The notes: generated from the letters alone by a model not told the origin. A DNA stretch of 64,000 nt from Ferrovibrio terrae_A (GCF_943372915.1 NZ_CALSAN010000005.1:118175-182174); one strand, 5' to 3'. Shown: positions 25,290 to 34,750, counted from the first letter of the stretch. Numbers and translations are program-made.

Positions 25290-26138
25290 TCAGCGACGTC
25301 TCTGCACCAGCTTCTTGGCCGGCAGCAGATCCGGGAATTTCGCCGGGCGCTTTTCCTGGTTGGCCTGCATGGCTTCCATCAGGTCGCCGGTCAGGAACAT
25401 GCCGGCCTGCCAGACCTGCATGTAATTCAGCGCATCAGCCACACTGTGGTCGCGGGTGTAGTTCAGCATTTCCTTGGTGCCATGGATGGCCAGCGGCGAT
25501 TTCGACGCAACCGTGCGGGCAACATCCTGCGCGAAAGCCAGCATGTCGTCCTGGCTGTCGAACACCTGGTTGACCAGACCGGCACGAAAGGCCTCAGCGG
25601 CCGGCATGCGGCGGCCGGTATAGGCCAGTTCACGCACCAGTCCTTCGGGCATCAGATGCGGAAGGCGCTGCAGCGTGCCGACATCGGCGGTCATGCCGAT
25701 GTTGATTTCCTGGATGCAGAACCAGGCATCCGCCGTACAGTAACGCATGTCGCAGGCCGAGATCAGGTCGACGCCGCCACCGACACAGCCGCCCTGAATC
25801 GCCACCAGCACCGGCACGCGGCAGCGGTCGATGACAGCGAAGCTTTCCTGCATCTCGGCCACGGCGCGGCGCATCTGTTCGCCGGCGCGGCCGCGGTCGC
25901 CGCCCATCATGTCACCGGCAATATTGGCAAAGGCCGAAAGATCGAGGCCGCCGGTGAAATGCTTGCCGGTGGAGGAGATCACCACGGCGCGAATCTCGGG
26001 GCGGTCCTCGATCTCGGCAAAGACATCGGCCATCTCCTGCCAGAACGGCAGGATCATCGCATTCGCCTTGTCCGGGCGATTGAATACGATCTGCGCCACA
26101 TGATCGGCGATGCTGAAATCGAAGGTCTTGTAGGTCAT
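25290..26138 (-). CDS. Delta(3,5)-delta(2,4)-dienoyl-CoA isomerase (ECH1-like crotonase)
   Basis: A 282-residue crotonase-fold protein. It resembles mammalian ECH1 closely in the catalytic region: GGVDLISACDMRYC and INIGMTADVGTLQRLP. The three acidic catalytic residues fall at Asp124, Glu144 and Asp152, with spacings of 20 and 8 that equal those of Asp176/Glu196/Asp204 in the rat enzyme. The enzyme shifts double bonds during oxidation of odd-position unsaturated fatty acids. The ATG at 26138 has GGAGGA just upstream, preferred over an in-frame start at 26150. Ordinary enoyl-CoA hydratase is less likely given the third acidic residue. Confidence 0.88.
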   Translation of the reverse strand: MTYKTFDFSIADHVAQIVFNRPDKANAMILPFWQEMADVFAEIEDRPEIRAVVISSTGKHFTGGLDLSAFANIAGDMMGGDRGRAGEQMRRAVAEMQESFAVIDRCRVPVLVAIQGGCVGGGVDLISACDMRYCTADAWFCIQEINIGMTADVGTLQRLPHLMPEGLVRELAYTGRRMPAAEAFRAGLVNQVFDSQDDMLAFAQDVARTVASKSPLAIHGTKEMLNYTRDHSVADALNYMQVWQAGMFLTGDLMEAMQANQEKRPAKFPDLLPAKKLVQRRR

Positions 26139-26241
26139 GGCTTCCTCCACACGTCACCCTGACGCTACGTCAAGGCTGGCGACCGGCGGTCTGCGCCGCT
26201 AGAGTCGCGAAAAGAATACAGGACGAATTAAGGGAGGAACC

Positions 26242-27108
26242 ATGGCGATTGTCTATGACGAACTGATCGCGCTCGATATCCCGGCCCGCGAGGTGAGCTA
26301 CACCGACCGCGAAACCATGCTCTACGCCCTGAGCGTCGGCATGGGCCAGGACCCGATGGACCTCGACGAACTGCCCTTCGTGTTCGAGAAAAACCTGATG
26401 GCCCTGCCCAGCCTGTCCACCGTGATCTGCTGGGACGACAGCTGGACACCGCGCACCGGCATCAACTACGTGATGGTGGTGCATGGCGAACAGCGCATCA
26501 CCCTTCACAAGCCGATGCCAGCCACCGGCCGGGTGAAGTCGAAAATCCGCATCAAGGACGTGTTCGATAAGGGCGCCGGCAAGGGCGCCATCATGCTGGT
26601 GGAAAACACCATCAGCGATGCCACCAGCGGCGACACGCTGGTCACGCTGCTGTCCACCACCTTTGCCAGAGGAGACGGCGGTTTCGGCGGCCCGCTGCGC
26701 AAGCCTGAAGAGCTGCCGCCCAAGCCGCATGTCATCCCCGACCGCGCCGCCGATGCGGGCGTGACGCTGAAGACGCAGCCCAACCAGGCGCTGTTCTATC
26801 GTTTATGCGGCGACCGCAATCCGCTGCATGCCGAGCCGGCCTTTGCCACGGCGGCCGGTTTCCCGCGGCCGATCCTGCATGGCCTGTGCACCTATGGCAT
26901 TGCCGTGCGCGCCGTGGTGAAAGCGGCCTGCGGCCACGATCCGTCCAGGATCGCCGATATCAACGCGCGCTTCACCGCGCCGGTGTTTCCCGGCGAGACC
27001 ATCCACACAGAGCTTTGGCGCGATGAGAATATCGTGTCATTCCGCGCCCGGGCGGTGGAGCGCGACGTGGTGGTGCTGGATCACGGGCGGGTGGAGCTGC
27101 GCGGCTAG
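26242..27108 (+). CDS. MaoC-like (R)-specific 2-enoyl-CoA hydratase (hydratase 2)
   Basis: A 288-residue double-hotdog protein like the hydratase-2 domain of eukaryotic MFE-2. An N-terminal MaoC-like half (about 1-140) lacks the active site; the C-terminal half carries the hydratase 2 motif YRLCGDRNPLHAEPAFATAA then PILHGLCTYG, with catalytic Asp and His. It converts trans-2-enoyl-CoA to (R)-3-hydroxyacyl-CoA. A GGGAGG ribosome site precedes the ATG. It diverges from the ECH1-like gene and its stop overlaps that of the convergent EAL gene in a shared CTAG. Confidence 0.9.
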   Translation: MAIVYDELIALDIPAREVSYTDRETMLYALSVGMGQDPMDLDELPFVFEKNLMALPSLSTVICWDDSWTPRTGINYVMVVHGEQRITLHKPMPATGRVKSKIRIKDVFDKGAGKGAIMLVENTISDATSGDTLVTLLSTTFARGDGGFGGPLRKPEELPPKPHVIPDRAADAGVTLKTQPNQALFYRLCGDRNPLHAEPAFATAAGFPRPILHGLCTYGIAVRAVVKAACGHDPSRIADINARFTAPVFPGETIHTELWRDENIVSFRARAVERDVVVLDHGRVELRG

Positions 27109-28817
27109 CGCCGGTTCAGTTTGAACTCGTTGGGGCTGCGGTGGTTGCCGGGTGCATCATCCAGCCGCAGCGGCTCCATCTGCGGCACGGCTTCGGGATA
27201 ACCAAACAGATAGCCCTGGCCGTAATCGATGCCGAAATCGAGCAGCAGGCGGGCCTGGTCCTCGGTCTCCACCATCTCGGCCACGGTGCCGATCTTCAGC
27301 TCCTTGCACAGCCAGACCATGCCCTTGAGGATGGCCTGGTCGCGCATCTGGCCCTGGGTCTGCAACGCCTTCACATAGGCACCGTCGATCTTGACGTAAT
27401 CGACCTCCAGCGCCTGCAGATAGGGGAAAGAGGCCGCGCCGGCGCCGAAGTCGTCGAGACAGACGGAATGGCCGTCCTCGCGCAGCTGGCGCACCGCATT
27501 GGCGGCATGCACCAGGTTGGTGATCTGGGTCGATTCCGTGATTTCAAAGATCAGCTGCCGGCGCAGGCCCGGATCGTCGGCCATGATCTCGCGCAGGGCG
27601 GCCATGAAGACCGCACTTTCCAGGCTGTGGCCCGACAGGTTGACGGCGACATCGATGATCTCGCCCTGGCGGCGCCGCTCAGCCAGCATCTCAACCACGC
27701 GATGCACCACGGCGAGATCGAATTCGCCGATCATGTGCACGCCTTCAGCCAGCCGGATGGTCTCGAACGGCGAACCGCCATCCTCGAAACGCGACAGCGC
27801 CTCGTAATGATGCAGCGTGCGGGTATCCAGCCGCACGATCGGCTGGAACACCAGTTGGAACTGCCGGCTGGCCACCGCAGAGCGCAGCGCGCGCACGCGC
27901 GACACCGTCTTCTGCAGCAGGGCCTTCAGGCTCTCTTCGGTGGAATGCAGGGCAAAGGCAGCGGCACCTTCGCTGGCAAACCGGTCAACGGCGAAGGCCA
28001 TGGCACTGGCGGCATCCTCGTCGCTCATCGCCTTCAGATGCAGGTCCAGCGTGGCGCCGCGCACGCCCAGCGTCTCCACCACCTCGGCAACGGCGGCGCC
28101 GCCGCTCTTCTTGATCAGGCTGCGCACCTGTTCGGCCACCGCGTCCTGGTCGATCGTGCTGGCATGCAGGATGCTGTATTTCTCGGAATCGATCTGGCCC
28201 GCCGTGTCGCCGCCAATCGACTTGGCGCGGATCAGCGCGCCGACATCGCCCATCAGGCTCTGGCTTTCATCGGGCCGCAGCGATTCGACCAGTTCCTTCA
28301 GGCCGACGATCTCGATCAGGGTCAGCTTCACTTCCGAGCCCAGCTCGCGCGCCAGCTTCAGTCGGTCGCCGGCCAGGGCCTCGAAATCGTCAGAGCCGAG
28401 CAGGCCGGTCTGGTAATCCCGCTTGTTGAGCAGCGCGGTTTCCGCCTGCGGCAGCCGGGCATTGGACAGCGTCAGGTAATAGCGGCCGTCCTGCCGCGGC
28501 AGGCAACAGCCACCCAGCACGCAGATGGCGCCGGGGCTGCCATCCGCCTGCAGCAGGCGCACGGTGACCGGCTCGATCCGGCCACCGACCGGCAGGCCGG
28601 CCAGCAGGTTGAGCACGAAATGGCGGTCAGCGTCGTCGATCAGTTCGGCGAATTTGCTGCCAAGCAGCGCTTCGGCCTCGGCGCCGGCAATCAGCCGGGC
28701 AGCGCCGGAGGCGAAAGTGATCAGGCCCTCGCCGGATACTTCCAGCATCAGGTCGGCCGCGGAGAAGGCGAAGGCGACAAAACGGTCGCGCTCCGCCCGC
28801 ATATCCTTGGCGCCCAT
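27105..28817 (-). CDS. PAS - degenerate GGDEF - EAL cyclic-di-GMP phosphodiesterase
   Basis: A 570-residue signalling protein without membrane segments. A PAS domain fills roughly residues 10-110. A middle region (about 125-240) has GGDEF topology, but the signature is replaced by GQIDSEKYSI, so it should not make c-di-GMP. The EAL domain starts near residue 310: YEALSRFEDG holds the EAL motif and VNLSGHSLES, IFEITES, CLDDFGAGAASF and VKIDGAYVK supply the metal and catalytic residues, so phosphodiesterase activity is expected. The ATG at 28817 has GAGG upstream; an in-frame start at 28838 does not. Confidence 0.88.
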   Translation of the reverse strand: MGAKDMRAERDRFVAFAFSAADLMLEVSGEGLITFASGAARLIAGAEAEALLGSKFAELIDDADRHFVLNLLAGLPVGGRIEPVTVRLLQADGSPGAICVLGGCCLPRQDGRYYLTLSNARLPQAETALLNKRDYQTGLLGSDDFEALAGDRLKLARELGSEVKLTLIEIVGLKELVESLRPDESQSLMGDVGALIRAKSIGGDTAGQIDSEKYSILHASTIDQDAVAEQVRSLIKKSGGAAVAEVVETLGVRGATLDLHLKAMSDEDAASAMAFAVDRFASEGAAAFALHSTEESLKALLQKTVSRVRALRSAVASRQFQLVFQPIVRLDTRTLHHYEALSRFEDGGSPFETIRLAEGVHMIGEFDLAVVHRVVEMLAERRRQGEIIDVAVNLSGHSLESAVFMAALREIMADDPGLRRQLIFEITESTQITNLVHAANAVRQLREDGHSVCLDDFGAGAASFPYLQALEVDYVKIDGAYVKALQTQGQMRDQAILKGMVWLCKELKIGTVAEMVETEDQARLLLDFGIDYGQGYLFGYPEAVPQMEPLRLDDAPGNHRSPNEFKLNRR

Positions 28818-28987
28818 TCTGGCCTCGTGTGGAAACATGAAAATTCGGCCCGGAGTGTGCCAGCCGCCGCCGGACGGCGCAACCCGGCGCCCGGGTTATA
28901 CACAGGGTCTGCCGCCGCCCGGATGAGCCGAATTGGCTTGACGCTGCGCCACGTTGCTTTGATGCCGGCCGGTTCCTAGAATGGGCC

Positions 28988-29015
28988 GGTCCGGGCCGGT
29001 GCAGCCGGCCGGACC
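28988..29015 (+). other. Strong GC hairpin in the presumed 5' leader of the acyl-CoA ligase gene
   Basis: GGTCCGGGCCGG and CCGGCCGGACC can pair with a single bulged G around a five-base loop. The hairpin ends 25 bases before the ATG and just upstream of the AGGGGG ribosome site. There is no T-run, so it is not a standard terminator; a leader structure or a readthrough-limiting hairpin are both possible. Confidence 0.4.
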
Positions 29016-29040
29016 CTGACTAAGTCTAGGGGGATAAATA

Positions 29041-30744
29041 ATGACCGCTCCGTTCTGGGAAAAATCCTATCCGGCCGGTGTGACCTGGGCGCAGAATTTC
29101 CAGGCAAAACCGATCTGGACCCTGCTCGACGATGCGGTGGCCCGCTTCGCGCCGAACCCCTGTCTCGATTTCATGGGCAAGGGCTACACCTATGCCGCGG
29201 TCTCCGATCTGGTCGATCGCGCCGCCAAGGGCTTCCAGCAGCTCGGCGTCGGTCCCGGCGTGCATGTCGGCCTGTTCCTGCCCAACACGCCGCATTACGT
29301 GATCTGCTTCTTCGCCATCCTCAAGGCCGGCGGCCGGGTGGTGAATTACAGCCCGCTCGATGCCGAACGCGAGCTGCGCTACAAGATCGAGGATAGCCAG
29401 ACCGACATCATCGTCACCCTCGATCTCAAGGCGCTGTATCCCAATATCGCCAAGATGATCGGCACCACGCGCCTGAAAAAGGTGGTGGTCTGCCGCCTGC
29501 CCGATGTGTTGCCTTTCCCCAAGAACCTGCTGTTCCCGCTGGCCAAGGGCAAGGAAATCGCCGCCGTCCCCACGGACGACAAGCATATCCGATTTGCCGA
29601 CCTGATCGCCAATGACGGCCGCTACACGCCGCATCCGGTGAAGGACCCCGCCGAGGAAGTGGCGATCCTGCAATATACCGGCGGCACCACCGGCCAGCCC
29701 AAGGGCGCCATGCTGACGCATGGCAACATCACCGCCGCCGTCCATATGTATGGCAGCTGGACCGAAGGCAACCAGCTGCTCAACCTGGACGACGGCAAAG
29801 AGCGCGTGCTCATGGTGCTGCCGATGTTCCACATCTATGGCCTGAGTGCCGTGCTGCTGCGCATGCTGACCATCGGCGCGCAGTTCTTCCTGCATCCCCG
29901 CTTCGAGCTGAAGGCCGTGGTGGAAGACCTGCACAAGAAGAAGATCAGCATCTTCCCCGGTGTGCCGACCATGTATGCCGCCATCGTCAACCTGCCCAAC
30001 CTGAAGGATTACGATCTTTCGGCGCTGAAATTCTGCGCCTCGGGCGGCGCGCCGCTGCCGGTGGAAGTGCAGGACAAGTTCGAGCAGGTGACCGGCCACA
30101 AGATGATTGAAGGCTGGGGCATGACCGAGACCTCGCCGGCCGGCACACAAACCGTCTATGGCGGCAAGCGCAAGCGCGGCTCCTGCGGCCTGCCGCTGCC
30201 GGGCGTGACCATCGAGATCGTCGATGTGGATGACCCACTGAAGGTGAAGGGCATCAACGAAACCGGCGAGATCTGCATCACCGGGCCCAACGTTATGAAG
30301 GGCTACTGGAACAAGCCGGAAGCCACGGCAGAAGCCTTTGCCGGCGGCCGTTTCCACACCGGCGATGTCGGCTATATCGACGAGGATGGTTATATCTTCA
30401 TTGTCGACCGCAAGAAGGACATGATCCTGTCGGGCGGCTTCAACGTCTATCCGCGCAATATCGAGGAAGCGATCTACGAGCATCCCAGCGTCGAGGAATG
30501 CACCGTGATCGGCATCCCGGACCAGTATCGCGGCCAGTCGGCCAAGGCCTTCATCAAGCTGAAGCCCGATGCCAAACCCTTCACCTACGAAGAAGCGAAA
30601 GCCTTCCTGAGCGACAAGCTGGGCAAGCATGAAATGCCGGCGGCCATCGAATTCCGCGACGCGCTGCCCAAGACCCTGATCGGCAAACTGTCGAAGAAGG
30701 AACTGGTCGAGGAAGAAAAGAAGAAGGCCGGCGGCGGCGGCTGA
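29041..30744 (+). CDS. Long-chain fatty-acid--CoA ligase
   Basis: A 567-residue AMP-forming acyl-CoA synthetase that activates fatty acids for beta-oxidation. The ATP/AMP signatures are YTGGTTGQPKGAMLTHGN (near residue 217), GWGMTETSPAGT and the hinge/C-terminal GGFNVYPRNIEEAI; the catalytic Lys lies in KTLIGKLSKKEL near the end. Length and order match FadD. The C-terminal tail is Lys/Glu/Gly-rich. The gene has its own leader hairpin and a strong terminator, so it is probably monocistronic. Confidence 0.93.
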   Translation: MTAPFWEKSYPAGVTWAQNFQAKPIWTLLDDAVARFAPNPCLDFMGKGYTYAAVSDLVDRAAKGFQQLGVGPGVHVGLFLPNTPHYVICFFAILKAGGRVVNYSPLDAERELRYKIEDSQTDIIVTLDLKALYPNIAKMIGTTRLKKVVVCRLPDVLPFPKNLLFPLAKGKEIAAVPTDDKHIRFADLIANDGRYTPHPVKDPAEEVAILQYTGGTTGQPKGAMLTHGNITAAVHMYGSWTEGNQLLNLDDGKERVLMVLPMFHIYGLSAVLLRMLTIGAQFFLHPRFELKAVVEDLHKKKISIFPGVPTMYAAIVNLPNLKDYDLSALKFCASGGAPLPVEVQDKFEQVTGHKMIEGWGMTETSPAGTQTVYGGKRKRGSCGLPLPGVTIEIVDVDDPLKVKGINETGEICITGPNVMKGYWNKPEATAEAFAGGRFHTGDVGYIDEDGYIFIVDRKKDMILSGGFNVYPRNIEEAIYEHPSVEECTVIGIPDQYRGQSAKAFIKLKPDAKPFTYEEAKAFLSDKLGKHEMPAAIEFRDALPKTLIGKLSKKELVEEEKKKAGGGG

Positions 30745-30765
30745 GCCGGCCACATCGGAGAAAGG

Positions 30766-30794
30766 AAAAGCCCCGGCATGCCGGGGCTTTTTTT
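30766..30794. terminator. Rho-independent terminator after the acyl-CoA ligase gene
   Basis: Perfect arms AAAAGCCCCGG / CCGGGGCTTTT around a CATG turn (itself self-complementary), followed by further Ts. It separates the ligase gene from the convergent DapA-like gene and may act in both directions. Confidence 0.93.
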
Positions 30795-30810
30795 ACATCA
30801 CCTGACCGCC

Positions 30811-31752
30811 CTACTCGGCCGCCCGCGCATCCGCGAGGCCGGCATCCCAGGCTCTCAGCGCCTGCGCCGTCGGCGCGACCCGCTGGCGCTCGGCCGCATT
30901 CAGCCCGGTCATCAGCGGCAGCATCGGCCCCATATCGGCAATGCCGGCCAGCGTCACGGCATCATGCAGGGTGCGGATCGGGCTGATGCCATCGCGCAGG
31001 TCCTCCAGCGGCAGATAGGCCTCACGCAACCGTTCAGCCGCGGCCCAGTCGCCGCGCTTGATCGCCTGCAGCAGGGCCATCGAACCGCGCGGCGCCACGC
31101 AGACCGAGCCCGAGGTGAAACCGCCCAGGCCAAACTGGCGCAGATGCGTGATCGCCGGCCGCTCGCCGATGCCGCTGATCACCAGCTTGGCATCGACATG
31201 GTCGAGCAGTTTTTTCAGATAGTCGTCCTGGGCCGGGTCGGGGCGGACGGTGCCGTATTTGACGGCACAGACCATGCCCTCGGTCACCAGCCGGCCAGCG
31301 GCCTCCGGCGCGATATAGTTGTCGGACTTGATATACAGGATGATCGGCTTGCCCATGGTCACGGCGGCCCGGCGCAGGCCGGTCTCGATTCCCTCCGAGG
31401 TGGCGGGGAAGGTCATCGGCAGCGCCATGGCGGTCGGCACCTTGGAACCGCGCAGGATGCGGGCCTGGTCGATCAACTTGCCGTAATCGGGGCCGAAGGA
31501 GGGAATCAACCAGGTGTCGGGACCGGCCGCGTCGACCAGGAAATCCAGTACCTCGGCATATTCACCGACGGCAATATTGTAGAAATTGGCGTTGCCGCCA
31601 TACATCAGGCTGCGCACGCCGCCGGCCTCGAGATAGCCGATCAGCTGGCGATTCGCGTCTTCATTCAGGGTCAGGTCGGAATAGCGTGCCAGCGGGGGCA
31701 CGGCGAACACGGATGCGGCCAGATCGGCCGCGGTGACGGACGTCGTCTTCAT
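30811..31752 (-). CDS. Dihydrodipicolinate synthase/N-acetylneuraminate lyase family protein
   Basis: A 313-residue class I aldolase of the DapA superfamily. The Schiff-base Lys is in VCAVKYGTVRP and the partner Tyr in ILYIKSDNYI. True DapA enzymes have a GTTGE loop near the N-terminus; here the equivalent region reads YGGNANFYN, so a keto-acid or sugar-acid aldolase/dehydratase is more likely than lysine synthesis. It is monocistronic and divergent from the TPR-methyltransferase gene, ending against a terminator. Substrate unknown. Confidence 0.85.
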   Translation of the reverse strand: MKTTSVTAADLAASVFAVPPLARYSDLTLNEDANRQLIGYLEAGGVRSLMYGGNANFYNIAVGEYAEVLDFLVDAAGPDTWLIPSFGPDYGKLIDQARILRGSKVPTAMALPMTFPATSEGIETGLRRAAVTMGKPIILYIKSDNYIAPEAAGRLVTEGMVCAVKYGTVRPDPAQDDYLKKLLDHVDAKLVISGIGERPAITHLRQFGLGGFTSGSVCVAPRGSMALLQAIKRGDWAAAERLREAYLPLEDLRDGISPIRTLHDAVTLAGIADMGPMLPLMTGLNAAERQRVAPTAQALRAWDAGLADARAAE

Positions 31753-31828
31753 TCTTTTTGCTCCAACTGGGCGCTTCCCCTACTAATCTGCTAGAGTAAT
31801 CACCTTCCGTCCCCTGCTGCAAAGCGAA

Positions 31829-33949
31829 ATGTCGCTTCCCGATTCCAAAGCCATCGCCGAAAAAGCCCATCTGCTGCCCATTCTGCGGGCTGCGATGCGT
31901 GCTATCGAGGGCGGGCAATTCGAGCAGGCCGAGGGCTTCCTGGACAGCCTGCTGCAGCAGGAACCCGACTTCGCCGATGCCATCCACCTGAAAGGCTATA
32001 TCGCGCTCCAGCGCGGCAACCTCGATCTGGCCCGCAGCCTGGTCGAGCGCGCCATCGCCATCGATTTCCACTTCGAGAACTATCACCTCACGCTCGGCCA
32101 TATCCTGCTCGCTGCCGGCGACCGCCAGGCGGCTCAGACCAGTTTCGGCAGCGCCATCGTGCTGAACCAGAAGATGCCAGATCCCTATATCGGACTGGCG
32201 CATCTGTTCATCGGCGAGGGTGCGCTGGATGCGGCGATCGGCGCGCTGCAAACCGCGCGCCCGCTGGGCAACCAGAAGCATCCGGAAGTGAACTACATGC
32301 TCGGCTTTGCCCTGATGGCCAAGGGCGATGCCAAGAACGCGATGATGTATTTCGGCCGCGCGCTGCAGGCCGCACCTGATGTGGTGCGTTACAAGGTGGG
32401 TTTCGCGCGTTCGCTGCGCGACCTGCGGCTGAAGAAGCCCGATCCCGGCCTGATCGCCATGGCCCTGCCGCTGCTTGGCAGCCCGGGCATCGAACCGCGC
32501 GACCTCGAACCGCTGATCGAAAGTGCCATCCGCCTGGACCCGATGTTCATCGCCCTGTCCGCTGTCGATCCCCTGCCGCCCGCAGCCGTGGCTGCTGTGC
32601 TGTCCAGGCCCGATGCACCGGATCTGGCCGCCATCGAGCCCCTGGCGGCCTGGCTGGCCCATGGCCTGGTCAGCCATCCGGGAATCGCCAATCGCCTGAT
32701 GGCCCTGCGGCGCGGCCTGCTGCATCTGGCCGTGCATCAACCGTATCAGCTTGAACGCCACCGACGCTTCATCGCCCTGCTGGCGATCCGGGCCTTCCAG
32801 TCGGAATATATCGATCGTGTTGCGCCAGACGAGCAGGCCTTGCTGCAGCAACTTGATGCCGCATTGGCGACTCTGGAAGCCGATGCCGCCGCCGACCGGT
32901 TTGCCGTCTTTGCCATCTATCAGCCGCTATACCGGCGCAGCGATGCCGAACGTCTGGTCGCCATCACCTGGCCGTTCGACTATGCCGATCTCAAGCGCAG
33001 CCAGCTCGATGAGCCTCTGGCTGAGCGCCAGATCGCGGCCAGCATGCCGGCACTGATGCCGATCGAGGATGCGACCAGCCGCTTCGTGCAGGAAATGTAC
33101 GAGGAAAGTCCCTTCCCACGCTGGCATCAGCCCATCCTGGGCACACCGCTCAGTGTGCCGGTGCGCCTGCGCACCGCTCTGCCGATGCAGACCATTCCCG
33201 CCAGTCGCGTCGCCAAGCCTGATGTGCTGGTGGCCGGTTGCGGCACCGGGCTGCATGCCATTCTGGCCGCCACCAGCTATCTCGATGCCAAAGTCCTGGC
33301 CATCGACCTCAGCCGCACCAGCCTCGCCTATGCCAAACGCAAGGCCGATGAGATCGGCGTGGCCAATGTGGAATTCGCCCAGGCCGATATCCTGCAGATC
33401 GGCGCCATCGACCGCCGCTTCGATGTGATCGAAAGCTTTGGCGTGCTGCACCATCTGCGCGATCCGGCTGCCGGCCTGGCGCAGCTGGTGAAACTGCTCA
33501 GGCCTGACGGCTATATGATGCTGGGGCTGTATAGCGAGATCGGCCGCCGCGATGTGGTGGCGGCACGCGAACTGATCGCCAAACACGGCTACAGCGACAG
33601 TCCCGATGATGTGCGGCGCTTCCGCCACGATGTGCTGCGGCTGGCGCCCGATCTGGCCATGCGCCTGATGCAGTCCAGCGCCTTCCACACGCTGAGCGAC
33701 CTGCGCGACCTGGTGTTCCATCGCCAGGAGCATCGCTATACCCCCGCCCAGCTGCGCCTGCTGATCGACGAGGCGGGCCTGGAGTTTCTGGGCTTTGAAT
33801 TCAACTCGCCGAAGCCGCTGACCGGCTATCGGGCCCGGTTCCCCCAGGATCTCACCGCCGCCAATCTTGACAACTGGGCGACGGTGGAACTGGAGAATCC
33901 GGGCCTGTTCAGCAACTGCTACCGCTTCTGGGTCAGGCACAAGGCCTGA
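31829..33949 (+). CDS. TPR-repeat protein fused to a class I SAM methyltransferase
   Basis: A 706-residue soluble fusion. Residues about 20-200 hold several tetratricopeptide-like helical pairs (for example EGFLDSLLQQEPDFADAIHL, LTLGHILLAAGDRQAAQTSF). A helical linker follows to about residue 430. The methyltransferase domain starts with the SAM-binding VLVAGCGTGLHA near residue 468 and continues with VLAIDLSRTSL, FAQADILQI and FGVLHHLRDP. Such fusions occur in Rhodospirillales and usually have unknown small-molecule or glycan substrates. The gene is alone between two divergent or convergent neighbours. Confidence 0.85.
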   Translation: MSLPDSKAIAEKAHLLPILRAAMRAIEGGQFEQAEGFLDSLLQQEPDFADAIHLKGYIALQRGNLDLARSLVERAIAIDFHFENYHLTLGHILLAAGDRQAAQTSFGSAIVLNQKMPDPYIGLAHLFIGEGALDAAIGALQTARPLGNQKHPEVNYMLGFALMAKGDAKNAMMYFGRALQAAPDVVRYKVGFARSLRDLRLKKPDPGLIAMALPLLGSPGIEPRDLEPLIESAIRLDPMFIALSAVDPLPPAAVAAVLSRPDAPDLAAIEPLAAWLAHGLVSHPGIANRLMALRRGLLHLAVHQPYQLERHRRFIALLAIRAFQSEYIDRVAPDEQALLQQLDAALATLEADAAADRFAVFAIYQPLYRRSDAERLVAITWPFDYADLKRSQLDEPLAERQIAASMPALMPIEDATSRFVQEMYEESPFPRWHQPILGTPLSVPVRLRTALPMQTIPASRVAKPDVLVAGCGTGLHAILAATSYLDAKVLAIDLSRTSLAYAKRKADEIGVANVEFAQADILQIGAIDRRFDVIESFGVLHHLRDPAAGLAQLVKLLRPDGYMMLGLYSEIGRRDVVAARELIAKHGYSDSPDDVRRFRHDVLRLAPDLAMRLMQSSAFHTLSDLRDLVFHRQEHRYTPAQLRLLIDEAGLEFLGFEFNSPKPLTGYRARFPQDLTAANLDNWATVELENPGLFSNCYRFWVRHKA

Positions 33950-33964
33950 CCGCAGTGCTGTCGA

Positions 33965-34750
33965 TCAGCTACGCCCGATATGGGCACGGAAACGCTTGGC
34001 CAGGTCGCGGGTGGACTTGGTGAGCAGCCCCTGATCGACACCGACGGCGACGAAGGTGAAGCCGGCATCGAGATAACGCCGTGCATCATCCTCATCCGGC
34101 GCCAGAATGCCGGCCGGCATGTTGGCCTCCCTGCACAGCTTCAGCGCCCGCATGATCTCGGCCTGCGCCTCGGGATGGGCGGCATTGCCAAGATGGCCGA
34201 TGCTGGCCGACAGGTCGGCAGGACCGATGAAGATGCCGTCCACGCCCTCTACAGCCGCCATCTGCGGGATGCGATCGACCGCATCCCGGGTCTCGGCCTG
34301 CAGGATCACACCGATCTCAGTGTCTGCTTTGGCATGATAGTCGGCCACCAGACCATAGCGGTTGGCGCGCTGGTTGCCGGAAACACCGCGGATGCCTTTG
34401 GGCGGATAGCGCGTTGCAGCCACGGCCTTCCTGGCTTCTTCCACATTCTGCACAAACGGCAGCAGCAGGTTGGGCGTGCCGATATCAAGGAAACGCTTGA
34501 TCATCACCGCGTCATTCCACGGCGGACGCACGACAGGGCTGGCGGTATTCGCATCGATCTGCATGGCCTGCAGTTGCTGCATCACCATCGGCAGTTCGTT
34601 CGGAGAATGTTCGGTGTCCAGCACGATCCAGTCGAAGCCGGCCGTGGCCAAAATCTCGGCGACAATATTGCTGCACAGTGAGCACCACAGTCCGATCTGC
34701 GGCCGCCGCTCCTTGAGCGCGCGCTTGAACATATTGGCGGGCAATTGCAT
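33965..34750 (-). CDS. HpcH/HpaI family aldolase
   Basis: A 261-residue class II metal-dependent aldolase of the 4-hydroxy-2-oxoheptanedioate/2-dehydro-3-deoxyglucarate type, cleaving such keto-acids to pyruvate plus an aldehyde. LDTEHSPNEL, the metal ligands Glu in LQAETRDAVD and Asp in GPADLSASIGHLG, and the RYPPKGIRGVSG loop are present. The ATG at 34750 follows a GGGGAGGAAGG ribosome site; an in-frame start at 34819 was rejected. It is convergent with the TPR-methyltransferase gene and divergent from cheW. Confidence 0.9.
   Translation of the reverse strand: MQLPANMFKRALKERRPQIGLWCSLCSNIVAEILATAGFDWIVLDTEHSPNELPMVMQQLQAMQIDANTASPVVRPPWNDAVMIKRFLDIGTPNLLLPFVQNVEEARKAVAATRYPPKGIRGVSGNQRANRYGLVADYHAKADTEIGVILQAETRDAVDRIPQMAAVEGVDGIFIGPADLSASIGHLGNAAHPEAQAEIMRALKLCREANMPAGILAPDEDDARRYLDAGFTFVAVGVDQGLLTKSTRDLAKRFRAHIGRS

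Noticed and set aside
30811..31752. 4-hydroxy-tetrahydrodipicolinate synthase (dapA) for lysine synthesis
   Set aside because: The GTTGE loop of true DapA enzymes is not present; only the fold and the Lys/Tyr pair are shared.
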